The translations under genes and the position numbers were made by a program. Source: Hydractinia symbiolongicarpus (lineage: Eukaryota; Cnidaria; Hydrozoa; Anthoathecata; Hydractiniidae). Taken from it: a stretch of 64,000 nt of DNA. Every line of letters starts with the position of its first letter. The first letter of the stretch is position 1. Positions 12,662-25,068 of this stretch are shown piece by piece. The notes below the pieces were generated by a model. That model ran no database searches. It was not told where the DNA came from and worked only from the letters and a program-made list of their open reading frames with translations. The stretch lies in contig NC_079882.1 in assembly GCF_029227915.1 (NCBI RefSeq), positions 12,462,001 to 12,526,000 on the forward strand. The letters run 5' to 3'.

Positions 12662-14861
12662 ATGGCTCCAAAGAAAAATCCACGTGCTCCTGGTGGAACA
12701 TTGTCAACGAAGAAAACATCGACATCGTCGACAAATAACAAAAATAAAACGTCAGTAGCAAAGAGAGGTACTCAGCAGAAAAATAACGTTGCTGCCAAAG
12801 GTATTTGGTGTATAAACTATATAGCTTAGTGAACTCTCTCTTTCTCTCAAATTTTGGTCCCTTTCTGTAACTTTCAAGCTAGCGCTTTTGTATCTTTATC
12901 TCGAACTTTTTCTAACCCAAACAATCCTTGCCAGCGAGTTCCATTGCTTACTTTTAAAAGTGTCTGCTTCAGCACTCGTAAAATTACCTTTTATTTTTTT
13001 TACCAGAGAAACATCTAGCAAAAATAAACAGTAAAGAGATAGATGTTAAAACAACAAAAAAGAAGCCCAAAACTCAAGAGGATGTTGCAGCCATTAAAAT
13101 CCAAAGACAGTACAAATGTTTCTTAGCCAGAAGAAAACTCTTGAAACTGAAAAATGAAAAGCAGGAATACGAAGACATGATTGAGCAAATTCAGAAAAAG
13201 GTTAATAGATTTTCATTTATATCTGCACGCTTTTTTTGTCTGTTTATATATTTTATATATTTATAAAAGTTATACTTATTTAGGCCTGGCTTGATATTAT
13301 TGAGCAACAAAGAAAAGAAGATGAAGAAAAAAGACTTAAGGAAGAAGAGGAACGAAGGAAAAGAAGACAAGAACTAAAATGGAGAAAAGATATTTTAACT
13401 GCAGCATTTGATGGAGAGTTAGATGAAATAAAGAAAATATTGGAATTGGTAAATTAAAAAGCCCCCAAACAATGCATTTTCATTTTGACACTGATTGTCA
13501 AACAATCAAATTTTCCGTGTGTTATTTTTATTACTTAGTAAATCTTTTGCCGAAACAGGACTATATGTATAGGGGTCAAATAATCCAAATCTTGGTGTCC
13601 CTGCCCAGGCCAGCAAGCATATTTTTTTAAACACGTTGACATTTATTAATAAATTTAAAAACTCAACAGTTTCACAAGGTTATTGACATTCATCGAAGAA
13701 TCGGTTAAATAAAAAAACAGAATGATGAGAAATGGTGGTTTAATATAAACATACAAATTATCGCGGATTTTGGTTAAATTTGAGAAAATATAATGCCCAA
13801 GAAATTTCTCTTAAATTAATAGTTTATACGCATAAAATGAACAAAATCCCAATATTAATTATTAATTATAATCGTTGAGACTTTATACCTGCTTTCCTTT
13901 TGATAATCAGTCCTTTGCGAAGTTTGTACTTGCAAAATACGAGTTTTTTCAACTCAAAAAAAATATTACATATAAGGTAAAAAATTCCTGATAATCAATT
14001 TTCTTTTTGAAACAGGTCCTATTGGGCTATTATAATGTTGAGCAAAGCCCTCGTTAATTGGAATATTTCCTATCAAATCATATTTTTGTAACGATTTTAG
14101 GTTGAAGAAAACTGTAAAACTTCTTCACTTACTGGACCTGCATTACAAAATTCTATTCAGAGATACAGGATGAGTCTAATTGAATGCAAAGACGCAAATG
14201 ATAACTGGTTAGATATATTTTTTAAATTTTCACAATTTAGAGTATTTTCAAAATACAGTTAATTTTGTGGCTATTTTAGTGCACTGTCAGAAGCAAGCGC
14301 TGGTGGCGACCCTGGCACTGTATTGTTTTTTATTCAAAATGGAGCATCTATAAACTCTATTGGTCAGCACCATCGAACTCCGATCTATCGCGCTGCATTT
14401 GCTGGCCATTTTGATGTTGTTAAGGTTAATTTTTCTGTCTAACCATCCCATTATTTTACATATACTTTCACTCCTTTCTTGATTCTTGTAATATTACATA
14501 TATCTTCTAGACTTTGTTGGAGCATGGTGGTGATCCAAGAGTTTTAGACTCTGATGGAGTAACTGCTGCACAGGTAAGTAAGGATATAGTAGTAAGTCAT
14601 TTTCAAAATTTCTTGGCTAATGTTTCTTTATTGCTTCCTTCTAACATAGATAGCTGCTCTCCCCGAGATTAGACAATTTATTGAAGAGTGGGATGTTTCA
14701 CATACGGATGTGTTATTGGAGAAATTAGAGAAAGAAAATGAGCTTAGAAAGGCAGAACAACATAGAATGCAAAAAGAGGAGCAAGATAGGTAACATAAAT
14801 TTTTATTAACATTCCTTTTTCGCTAATTTACAGCTTTATCATCATCATCATCATCTTTATT

Positions 14862-14929
<68 letters not shown>

Positions 14930-16742
14930 ATTTTTATTATTGTTTTAGAATCCAAATGACATCAGATAGATTAGAGAAAGAATTCTCAAATAAACAAAAA
15001 GTTGTAAGTCTGCCTTTATTTCTTGTGTGTTTGTCTTTGTATCTTTTTGTGTGACGTCATATAGTCTTTATTTCTTACCTGATTGTTACATTAATACAAG
15101 CTGCAACGAGCTTATCAAGAACTAAACAAACGTATCAATGAACACGACAAATGCACAGCGAAAGGTTATGAAAGAACCGATGTTACATTGAAGGTTAGAA
15201 CATAGCTATCCATGGGATTTATTTGTTCTGTAAACATTTTCCACAAAACTTTCTGCTCACATTTTGTAGGCCATTCACGCGGCAGAAGAAAACCTGTTAA
15301 AAGCCCAGAGAGAAGAGAAGGCTTGTCGAGAAGAGCTTTCAAAATATAAATCAGATATTCGAGACCAGTGTATAGCTGGTATGTACCTATTATTATGTTA
15401 AACAAATAACGTTCTCAACTATTTTCTCGAAATAAATTCACCAAGCTTGGACATTTTTAACATTTCTTTTGAGTTAGCAGAAGGCGATGATTCAAGATGT
15501 GTGAAATGCAATATTAAAGAACTTGACGATGTCATCATGCGTGATGTTGGGGATAAGATCAAGGAAAGTAAAAAGTATGTTCTGGTAACCACCTTAAGCA
15601 CACTTTTTTTGATTCTTTGTTATGATGTTGACATCAGTTTTCCAATTTTTTTTTTTCTTTCTGTTAATGAAATAATAATATTTCACGAATTCTAGGCATT
15701 TCGGGATGTTTTTAATAGCTGCGATCGGTACTTTAAATACTATTTCGCGTGTACTACGAACTTTTCTAAAATCCGCGAAAATAATTACCCGCGATAATTA
15801 GTACCATAAAGTTAGATATCGATCTTTTTACTTTTTTTACGTTTTTGTTCTCTCGTCAGGTGGCCGCTATTAATCGACACGTCGAATCAAGCAGCAACAT
15901 TTTTACGTTACCGCGATACAAATTACGTAAATGTTTTAAGTCCAAAGGACATGGAGAATGAATCACTAAGAAAAGCATTAATTGGAGCTATCAGGTAAAT
16001 TACATGTTTTATTTTGCATTTATCACAGCAGAGCTGCTGATTAAGTTACGTGTTTCAGAAGTATCTGATCCTAGCCACAATTTCCAAGTTTTTTCAATAT
16101 GTAAAAAAACTAACAAATCTAGAATATCTAGCAAAATTGATAATTCAAATTTAATGACTATGAAAGCAGCTCCCTTGTTTTCCATTTTCCTAAACCTAAT
16201 GGCAAATTAATAACTAACGAGACTTGTACAGAGGTAAAGTGAGATAAGAAGTTATTTCTTACTCGTCGACGACATTAAACACCTCACAATCTGATAAATG
16301 TTTATACAACTTCTCTTACTTTTGATTCAACTTAGCCTGTATGCGTGCGAATTAATGTTTTTTGCAGGTATGGAAAGGCACTGGTCCTTGATATGATGGA
16401 GATAAACTTGCTCAAATTCATTGAAGAACGATTATATGAAATAGAAGAAAACCTTTTCCATTCTCTTCTCAATGGGACAATCCTTAAAAACGAAAAGTAT
16501 TTTTTTAGTTTTTTATTTATAATCACCTACCTAAAATCCGATGCTTTTTTGTAACCATTTTCTGCTTTAGGTATTTATCACTGGTGCGGAAAGATGACGG
16601 TGTGGATTATTTAAGGGAATCTTTTACAGAGATCAGGATTAGACGATTTTCTTTAATTATAGTCACGAAAATGTGGCAAGTACCAGACGAATGGTTAGAT
16701 ATGTTTTATGGTATAAAAATTGTCACCCCTTCTGTGAGCTAA
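12662..16742 (+). CDS. IQANK1: IQ motif and ankyrin repeat protein 1 homologue
   Basis: Fourteen exons with consistent phases: 12662-12800, 13007-13200, 13284-13448, 14101-14207, 14280-14424, 14511-14573, 14650-14789, 14949-15003, 15101-15193, 15270-15378, 15481-15574, 15860-15994, 16368-16496, 16571-16742. The product is 579 aa. Order: basic Ser/Thr/Lys N-terminus (MAPKKNPRAPGG), an IQ motif (AIKIQRQYKCFLARR, about residue 83), a charged coiled coil, ankyrin repeats (HRTPIYRAAFAGHFDVVKTL, then LLEHGGDPRVLD), a second coiled coil, and a C-terminal region starting WPLLIDTSNQAATFLRY. That last region resembles the WPLMIDPQGQA segment of the dynein heavy-chain AAA5 region and continues to the end (LIIVTKMWQVPDEW). 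IQ motifs bind calmodulin; a ciliary role is inference. Head-to-head with PCMTD, tail-to-tail with the DUF885 gene. Confidence 0.92.
14833..14932 (+). repeat. (ATC)n microsatellite in an IQANK1 intron
   Basis: About 100 bases of almost pure ATC/TCA trinucleotide, with one TTT interruption, fill most of the intron between exons ending at 14789 and starting at 14949. The array lies only some 15 bases from the downstream acceptor, so length variation could affect splicing. Confidence 0.95.
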
Positions 16743-17233
16743 ATTCTATTATCAATATGAAAAAACAAGAATTATGTAGGCATGCATTCTCGCCCCCAGG
16801 GTATTTTGCCTTCTTGACATGAGAGCTTATATTAAAGGCAAAAAACCCTGTTGACGAGGGTGGTAGGTATTCATTTTATACTAAGAATGTTTTACCCCAA
16901 ATCGGATTTCTGATTACTTTGTCCATCGCTAGCATACTACCTGACACTAGAATTGCTAGCCGTAAACGAACACACCACGCTATGTGTTAGCGACACAGTC
17001 CGATAGCGTATCCAGATGGCGAGTGCATGAAGGTGAAAATATCTTTCGCTATATATGTTGTTATTGTACAAGCTTATCTATCTCTAAATTTATACTAAAC
17101 TTATTTACACTCGTGTGCTTAGCACAAAAAAGAATATAAAAAATTGTAAAACTGAATCTCACAATTCTGTTGCTCTTTGAGTTTGTCTTTGTTATCGACC
17201 AGATTAAAAATAGATTATTACGACCACGCCCTT
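16743..17233. other. Short convergent spacer with a foldback repeat
   Basis: This 490-base spacer separates the stop codons of IQANK1 (+) and the DUF885 gene (-). It holds an imperfect inverted repeat: arm 16788-16810 (CGCCCCCAGGGTATTTTGCC) faces arm 16837-16860 (GGCAAAAAACCCTGTTGACG). Related arms occur at 58016-58074 and flank a 300-base segment at 22421-22731. No gene seen. Confidence 0.6.
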
Positions 17234-20200
17234 TCAAAGATAATGTCTGTATGGTCTTGAGAATTGCGTTTTAACCATCTTTTTAACTGACAATGTCGTA
17301 TTTTCGCCTTTTGGAATACTTCGTACAGAAGTAAGGAGGTATTCACAATATTTTTGTGAAGGATTTTTTTTGCAGTTTATATATCGATCGATGTGCTTGG
17401 TAAGATAAGCCAAAGGTGCTTGGCCAATTGACAATACCTAAAAAATATGAAAACTTTTATTACCAAGCAAGAATTATTTATTTATTTATTTTTATTAGTT
17501 CGCTTGTTTATTTAAGTTTTTTAATGTTTTAGTAAATGTTAATAAATTTATTCTCACTTGATAATGAAAGTCCTTTAAATTAAAATCAGATCCCAACTCT
17601 TTTTCAGCTTTTCGTCTCGCTTTCAAAATAGCCAATCGACCGATCATGTAGGCTGTAGCTTGACCAGGGCACGACATGTATCGGGTCACCTCTTTTCTCC
17701 CAAAATCTGTTTTATCCCATGCATATTTTTCAAACTGCTGTAGCGCCCAACTTCGGTTCATTCCTCTGAAGTGAAGGCCAGTATCAACAACAAGACGGAC
17801 CGCTCTCCATACCTAAAAAAGTCATATAAATTTAATGGAGATGCAACAATCTCGTAACTTTATCTTCGCCATTTGGTTTATGTCTTCAGGGACTACTATT
17901 TATTCTGATTGTCATATTCAAAATTTAATGTGAGTTTTCTTATAGAGACATGATAAAAATAGTGTTTTTTATTCTCACCTGCCACTTTAACATGCCAGCC
18001 TTTTGCAATTTATTATCCTTATACAAGTCAACATCGTGTGAAAGCACTGGATTTTCACCATACAGCGCCCATCCTTCGATAAAACCAGTAAAATATCCTT
18101 TTTGATGAAAAAATGAATCTAGCCCATCAGTGCAAGGATTAGAGAATAATTCAACTGATCCTGAAAAAGATAAATATCAAATAATTTCTTATGGTGTTAA
18201 GTTCTCGATAGTTAAAGAATCATGTCTTGCGAGCACCCATTTTTGGAAGATTAAAATCTTTTATCCCTCGCCCAATTATTAACTTTTATTATAATTTCAA
18301 TACGGTTTTCGCAATTCGCAAAATCTAAGAATTTTAATTTCGATGTAATAATGAAGTACGTAAGTTAACAATTTTAGCTTTCCCTGTTGCCCTTTCCCAA
18401 AATGAAATACTTCAAAATTGTTCTTAAATGATGTAAGCACGAAAATAAATTGAATTCACGAAATTTTGTAGCCTCAAAGTTTTATTTTTTTCCATACCTT
18501 GATATTGAAAATGATGACCAGGTCTTGCTTCATGTCCATTCACAGACCATTCTTGAAACCTTGGACCATATTTTTCCAAGAAAAATGGTAACCCGTATTG
18601 TGTGGGTTGTGAGCATTCAGCATCACTCGCGTCAAAATACATGGCTCCATTTGAAGGATTGTAATGCGGTGTCATCAAAACAGGACAGTTCGGAACAGAA
18701 TTAAAATCACCAGTGAAATGAAAAGCGTCATATAACTTTGGATGAATCATGGAGAGAATACGATTGAGATACTAGAAGTATAAAATAAATGCAGAGGAAA
18801 TTATATATCATTGAATAACTTCATAACTTTTGAGCCTCCTCCTCTCTGCTCGCCCCTACTATCATACAATAAACTAAATTTTTAAGAGCTGCATAAGGAA
18901 TTCTGAAAAGGAAGGACCAATCATTATCATTACAAGTGGTAGTGCGGATCACGATAAATCAACAACAGTTCTTACATTTCCCCATTTTTTTATTCCCTTC
19001 CATCGAACAGGACAATATTTCTTAGCTTTCTCAGGACTATTACATCGCGCATGCGCTTGTGCGTTACTTTCATTTTCTGGAAAGTTGAACGCGTGCCATT
19101 GAGCATCTCCCTCCATAATAGCTTTCATTTTTTCAACAGCTTTATCTTCATCGTTAATTTTCGTGTATTCTTTTGTCAGGTTAACAAGCTGAAAAACAAA
19201 TAAATGTTAAAAAATAATCTATCCCTGAACATTCTTTCGTTAGGCGATACTGCAACGAAATATTGCACCGCCGTTTTGTGCTCTTACTGATTTTTATAAC
19301 AGTTCATCGCTAAAAGGGAGAACTTGAGGAGAGCTGTAGTGGCCTAAGCAGAACACGGCCATCCCCACTCCTGATTTGTGTCGATCATGGAAGACTGGTT
19401 GCGTTTTTACCCAATCCAAGGGTTTAACTGAATCTGAATGTGATGGAATAAACACTAAAAGATAGAAGTCATACTTGAGGATAGAAGATATTAAGCTGGT
19501 TTTCTCCTTCTTTAAAAATTTCGGATGGAGTCAAATTAGTGGTGGTGAAACGTTTAACAAATTTTTTATATAAGTCATTTCCATCCAGTTTTGTGTTTGT
19601 GATTGGTAGCTTCTGCGTTGTTGGCTGGTCCTTCATTGCTTTTCCATTTACATATACATACTGCAATGGGAGAACTGATATTCCACTGGCTTCATCATCT
19701 GGTGGACAATGTGTGATATGTTCTTCAGTTAGATATTTGTAGAGCTTACGGAAAGGTTTGGAAAATCCATCTTCTAAAGCTTTATTGAGAGAGACCCGCA
19801 CTGATGTATTGTTATGTTCTAGTTTCCATTTTGCTATGTCTGTTCGTGGAAGGTATTTGTAGAATTCTCGACTGTTGATGTTGTTGGAAAACCAAGGATA
19901 TCGGCTTTGCTCTGAAGATCAATAAAAAGAATATATTAATAGCATTTAGCTGTTTAAAGTGGTTTAGTAACAATCTTTACTGGTGAACACATTTTTGGAT
20001 CATACTTAATCAGTAAAAAGCCCCAACACGTTGTATGTTATAATCGGGAAACCAGAAAGATACAAAAAAAACTAAGTACGTTAAAATGTTTGCTTTATCA
20101 AAGTTCAATATAACAAAATACAGTGCAGTGACACAAACAAAAATGTTTTTGTGGGTTGGGTTGGGTTGGGTTGGGGTGGGGTGGTTTTGTGCAAGAGGAG

Positions 20201-23200
20201 AATTTTAAAATTTAACACGTCTTGATTGCCGGAAAACGCAGTTGAATTGGAAAAAGCAGTGGAAAAAATCAATTTTAAAAAAATAAAGTCCCCCTTTCCT
20301 TTCTACAATACTAAAATATTTCTCGGAAATTTTTCCTCCTAAGAACTTTAAATGAAAATGTCAGTAAATGCTGTTAGTTTAAGGCACAATACCTAAGACA
20401 TCAATATAGTTTTGCTTTAAGGCATCTGATCCTGACTGACAAGAGAGTTTCGATCTAACCATACCAACTTTTACTCCCTGTTTCATATTTGCTCTAAAAT
20501 ACAAACATAAAAAGCGTTAGAGAATAAAGTAGCTACTTAGAGCATCCCTAAATAACATCTTTAGGCTGAGATAAAATGTATTATTTAAAATGTGTTTTGA
20601 TCGTGTTCTAGACCTACAATTCTAGTAAAACATATCGCGACAGGGCAGTTAATTTCGAAGGTCGTCACAAGGTTATTTACATGAGATTTATTCGTTTTAA
20701 AAAGTTCACTTCTCAATTCATTTATCAATGTTTAGAGTGGAACTAGGGCTTAGTATATTTAGTTAAATCGATTTTGTCGACTGCAGAGTATTGACTATTC
20801 AGCGTTTTGTCCATATTTAAGAAATGATGATGAAAGACTAGCTTTTGTTTTAAAAATTCTATCCGGGGTTGTGGATGAATAGATATTAAAAGGATTTGGA
20901 CAAGAGAAGTATATAAATAAACAAACAGATCACCTAACTTACATGTACTGCTCAAAAGTTTGTTTGTACCCTTGAAGCGTTTTCACAAGAAACTTCACAT
21001 CCGATAATGATTTCGGACGAAAATACAACGTTAAGCTATTGACCTCATGTGGCAGATAACATACGCGATTCATGCAAAAATAATTTGGTCCGAACATCCA
21101 GTCTCCTCCATAGAAATCAATATCATACACAGACGCCATGAATTGATCCAGAAATATTTTGATCTAAAAATATAAAAAGTAAAAGTGAATTTTACTGAGT
21201 ACATACTTCAGTTTTCCGCCAAGTATAAAAACAAAGAGCGCCTTTCCTTCTGTAAACTTTTTTTATTGTACATAATACTCTGTTACATAGACGCTACAGG
21301 TCGGAGATTCCGAGCATATTCTTTTTTTTTGTAAAAAAAAAGGAGATTTAATTTATTAATTTCCTGAAGGATTTGGCATAGAAGATCCTGGGGACGAAGA
21401 TGGGCAAATACCATATACAAGTGTTTCACTTGAATAATAGATATATTTTAAAAGTAGTACTTGAAAAACTTAGTTGCAACCATATTTATAGTACATCAAA
21501 TATTTTAAAGTGTCTCAGTTATGAACCTTTTTGATTTAGCATACATTATCATTATGTTTAAAATTACTGGATGTTTTTTTGAATTATCGGGTAGTGATAC
21601 CTGGGTTTTTATTTTACTAGGCTAACGACATTTGAAGATACTTTTTAAAAGCGATGCAATAGCGGAAGTTTATTTCAAATTATTAAAAGACTCTGAGCTA
21701 GCGGTTTTATAACAAGTTGTATGTTATAGTTTTAATGTTAAAAATTCTTTACAGCATATGCACAAAGCCAGCGACTCCATTCTTGAAGAAGCCTGAACTT
21801 TGAATGCATTCAAATAGTTTCACAACCTTTTCCAATTTTCACAACCTCTTTGCCGTATAGGCGTATCGATAAAGAAAAAAGAACCAAGAACAATATTCAT
21901 GGTTGAGATTTAAAGACCTTGCAGCTATTCGGCTGATGTCAATCTGAGCCCCACAAAGATAAGTTGACAATCTCGTGTCCATACTTTTTTCCGAAAATGT
22001 TTTAGTGTATTTTTGTTTCAATAGGAGATATTCTCTAACTCTTTCCCTATTCTTCCCCGAGGACGATTCATTACTAAGCTATGATGTCAAATGTGGAGGT
22101 CCCCATGTCATGGAGGTTCAAACCTTGTCATAAAGTTTCGATTATCCTGTTAAGAACACTTTCTAACAGAAGGTTTAACTAACTGTTATCTCATCGTTTA
22201 TAAAAACAAACATAACTTTATCTGACCTCATCAAATATTTGACTTTCTTTCGGTTTCATCAAGTCTTCATTTGGTTTCAACTTCTCAACTTCTTCGATCA
22301 ACGCATGCGTTTCGTCTGCGATACTTTTTAAATATTGTGGTGTGGGAACGTAGGGAGTAAATCTATATGAAGAAGAAAACAGAATCAAACCAAACTTAAA
22401 AAATCCCAAAAAAAGAAAAACCTCGTTCCCAGGATTTTTTTTTTTCGAAGAAACATATTGTTGAAAAATTATTAACATATTTTTTATCAGATAAATTTAA
22501 AGTAATATTAACATATTACTTCAACCTATGAGACTATATATGACAGATTTATACGATCCAGGGCTTTATAGGCGCTTAGGTCTCAAATACCAAGTACACT
22601 TTTTTATGTGAACTCAGTTAAGAAAGAAATTTATGGCAAAAATTAAGAACATATGCGCATTCTCGGATATAAAAAAAATTCTCGGATATAAAAAAAAAAA
22701 ACAACAACGAAAAATTGCCCTGGGAACAAGGTTCCTCAACTGGAATTTATACGTTCTTACAAAAATAATAATAATAATAATAATAATATGTAGAAAAACT
22801 GAGAAAAGGTATTACAAAAGGCGTAAGAGATCATTACAGAGTTTCCACTTGGCAAAACTCCAGACGCCTCACCGCTTGGTGGTGCCCCCCCCAAAAAAAT
22901 ATAAACAAAACTTAAAATAGCATGTTTTATTTTTTTCGCGATTAATATTTTTTACTTTAACGAGCGAAAGATAAAAAAGAAAAAAAATATTTTCATTTGC
23001 TCTCCATGTTTTCACAAATACTAAGATAATTAAGAGGTCTTTGTAACGGATATTCTATTGTATACTTTGTCTCTTTATTGACATTTCTCAGGTTGGTTTG
23101 TTTGCATAATTTAACAAAGGAGCCTCCAGTGACGACAGAGAAATAATTGAATGTTAGCTGTGAACTAAATAACAACCAAGCTTTGAATGAAATCTCTACA

Positions 23201-24186
23201 CAAAAACACAATAAAATAAAGAACAGTAGATTTGTGGAATAACCTTTATTGAAATTAGTTTTTCGAATTGTTATTTTCTTTATTCAAAGTTTCAAGTTGT
23301 GAAACTACAAGCGCCTCACAACGAGTTAAGATCTCCACCATACACCTCTGAGTTAAAAATCTGAACTCAAACAGACATTTTTTATAAAATCCCCGAAATG
23401 TTTTGAAAAAAAAAAATGCTGAGGCTAATCATCCAACATCAAAAGGATTTTTTTGCAAAAATCTGAATTATTAAACTTTTTCCTCATTTATTCAACCATG
23501 TTTTCAACATCATTGCGTTTTATGGATGTTTTAACTGCATTTCATTTTTTAACAATTATTTAAAAATCAATTAAGCATTACTTAAAGCTCAAAATGTTAC
23601 TTTTTAGAAACCACGAGGCTCGAACAGCAATTGGTATAGTACATTCACCTTCCTATTTACTTTTGTGTTATGCTTAACTTGTCAGCGAATGGAAGTAACA
23701 CATCAAAAACCCGCCAAAATAGCTAGAGATCTGAGGACGAACTTCAACAATATAATTAACGGGAAAACCATTATTCTAGACAAACACGAAGACTTAAGAA
23801 GCATTAGCTTACTTTCGAGATATCTCATTCAGTTGATCTTGATTTGCGTTCTTCAGGTTAAAAACAATTTCTTCGTGCGGATATATTTTAAAGTAAAGTT
23901 TTTGACACTTCTGTAAAAAATTATTCAACTGAATTCGTTCGGCTTCCGGCGAAGCTTTACAATAGTCATTTAAATCTTTAATTGCGTGGTATGTAGCTGT
24001 CTGTTTCACTGGTTTTGCAGTGCAATCTGGATCTCGATTTAATAGAACAACTCCAATTATAAATGTTATCAATGATGCCAAGAGTACAAAAACAATAAAT
24101 GCGTAACATTTTTTCGAACCCTGATCTTGTGAACCGTGAAGTTCTTTTTCCTCCAGAGCGACAATTTCCATCTTATTTTTCACCAT
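17234..24186 (-). CDS. Membrane-anchored DUF885 family protein (putative metallopeptidase)
   Basis: Ten minus-strand exons: 24186-23813, 22362-22227, 21163-20943, 20493-20393, 19911-19475, 19188-18976, 18771-18498, 18160-17979, 17812-17558, 17437-17234. All phases agree and the product is 798 aa. The start is the ATG giving MVKNKMEIVALEEKE. Residues 27-49 (CYAFIVFVLLASLITFIIGV and on) form one membrane segment preceded by KK, so a type II topology with an extracellular or lumenal enzyme domain is likely. DUF885 hallmarks: HEARPGHHFQ at 574-583, EGWALYGE at about 614-621, VRLVVDTGLH in exon 9 and VLSIGQAPLAYL in exon 10. The HE..PGHH plus downstream Glu pattern suggests zinc ligands, as in gluzincin-like enzymes. 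Substrate unknown. DUF885 is best known from bacteria, but intron-rich homologues occur in animals. Confidence 0.92.
20151..20185 (+). repeat. (GGGTT)n G-rich run, potential G-quadruplex
   Basis: Four or more tandem TTGGG units followed by GGGGTGGGG, inside a DUF885 intron. Four closely spaced G-runs on the plus strand meet the usual G-quadruplex pattern. The unit is GGGTT, not the TTAGGG telomere repeat of most animals. Confidence 0.85.
22421..22731. repeat. Putative MITE bounded by CCTCGTTCCCAGG inverted ends
   Basis: CCTCGTTCCCAGG at 22421-22433 is mirrored by CCTGGGAACAAGG at 22719-22731 (12 of 13 inverted), enclosing about 310 bases in the DUF885 intron between exons 1 and 2. The same arm sequence forms tight foldbacks at 16788-16860 and 58016-58074, so this is a dispersed family. 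No target duplication was identified; a poly-T run lies just inside the left end and an ATA microsatellite (about 22764-22788) lies just outside the right end. Confidence 0.5.
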
Positions 24187-25068
24187 TTTTGAAAACGACA
24201 AGCTTACAACAAATTACGAAATGACATTGCACATGCGAACAAAAATTATGTTAGCTCATTTAAATATATTTTTCTGTTTACACAAAACAATTAACACTCT
24301 GTTTACATAAACAACATAAGTAAACAAAGTGGATACCCTCCATCGTAGAGGTAAGAACTAAATATTTTTGTGTGTTTCAAGACAAGAGATAAGAAAAAAG
24401 ATAAAAAAAAACAATGAACGAAAAGAAAAGTTGAAATAATTTTTTATACAGTCTACTTTCAATATGAGGTCAATAAAGTATCCAAAATTCTAAACTGTGC
24501 CAGATGTTGGGCCGGAGGCATTTATTTTCTGATTCCACACACGTAGCTTGTCCTTCCAGGATATTAAAGAACTGGCCAGGTCTTAGCAAATTTATAAACT
24601 TTCTGAACATGAAAAATCACCACGTTCAATATGAAGGACACTAAGCAGATTTAGAAAAGATCCAATCAAAAGGGTATAAACGGAATTTAATATACACGCT
24701 ATCTAGACGATGTTAGTCCTAAAATTTTCCGCGTTTTTATGAATGGCGATAAAGTAAATAGAGGTGATTCAAAATTTAATTAGTGTGGGACGACAAACAC
24801 GACAACGATGACACATATTAGAATATATTTCGTCATATATATATTTACGCGCAGTCAACTTTTCAACACCAGAGCCGAGAAATGAATCGAAAAAATCGGT
24901 TTTTTAAAAAAAGAAGGCTTTATAGACAGCTCTGATGAAAAAAGAGACCGTAATAAATCATATTGACAAATAATAATAATAATAATAATAATAATCATTC
25001 TTTATGCTGACAGAGAAGTTCTTGAAAAACAAAATGGCCGGCTGTGTAAATTCGATTGGTATTTTCGT
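24187..25068. other. Spacer between tandem minus-strand genes
   Basis: This holds the 5' flank of the DUF885 gene and the 3' flank of eIF3I. The only feature seen is an ATA/TAA microsatellite at 24969-24994. No open frame of note. Confidence 0.5.
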
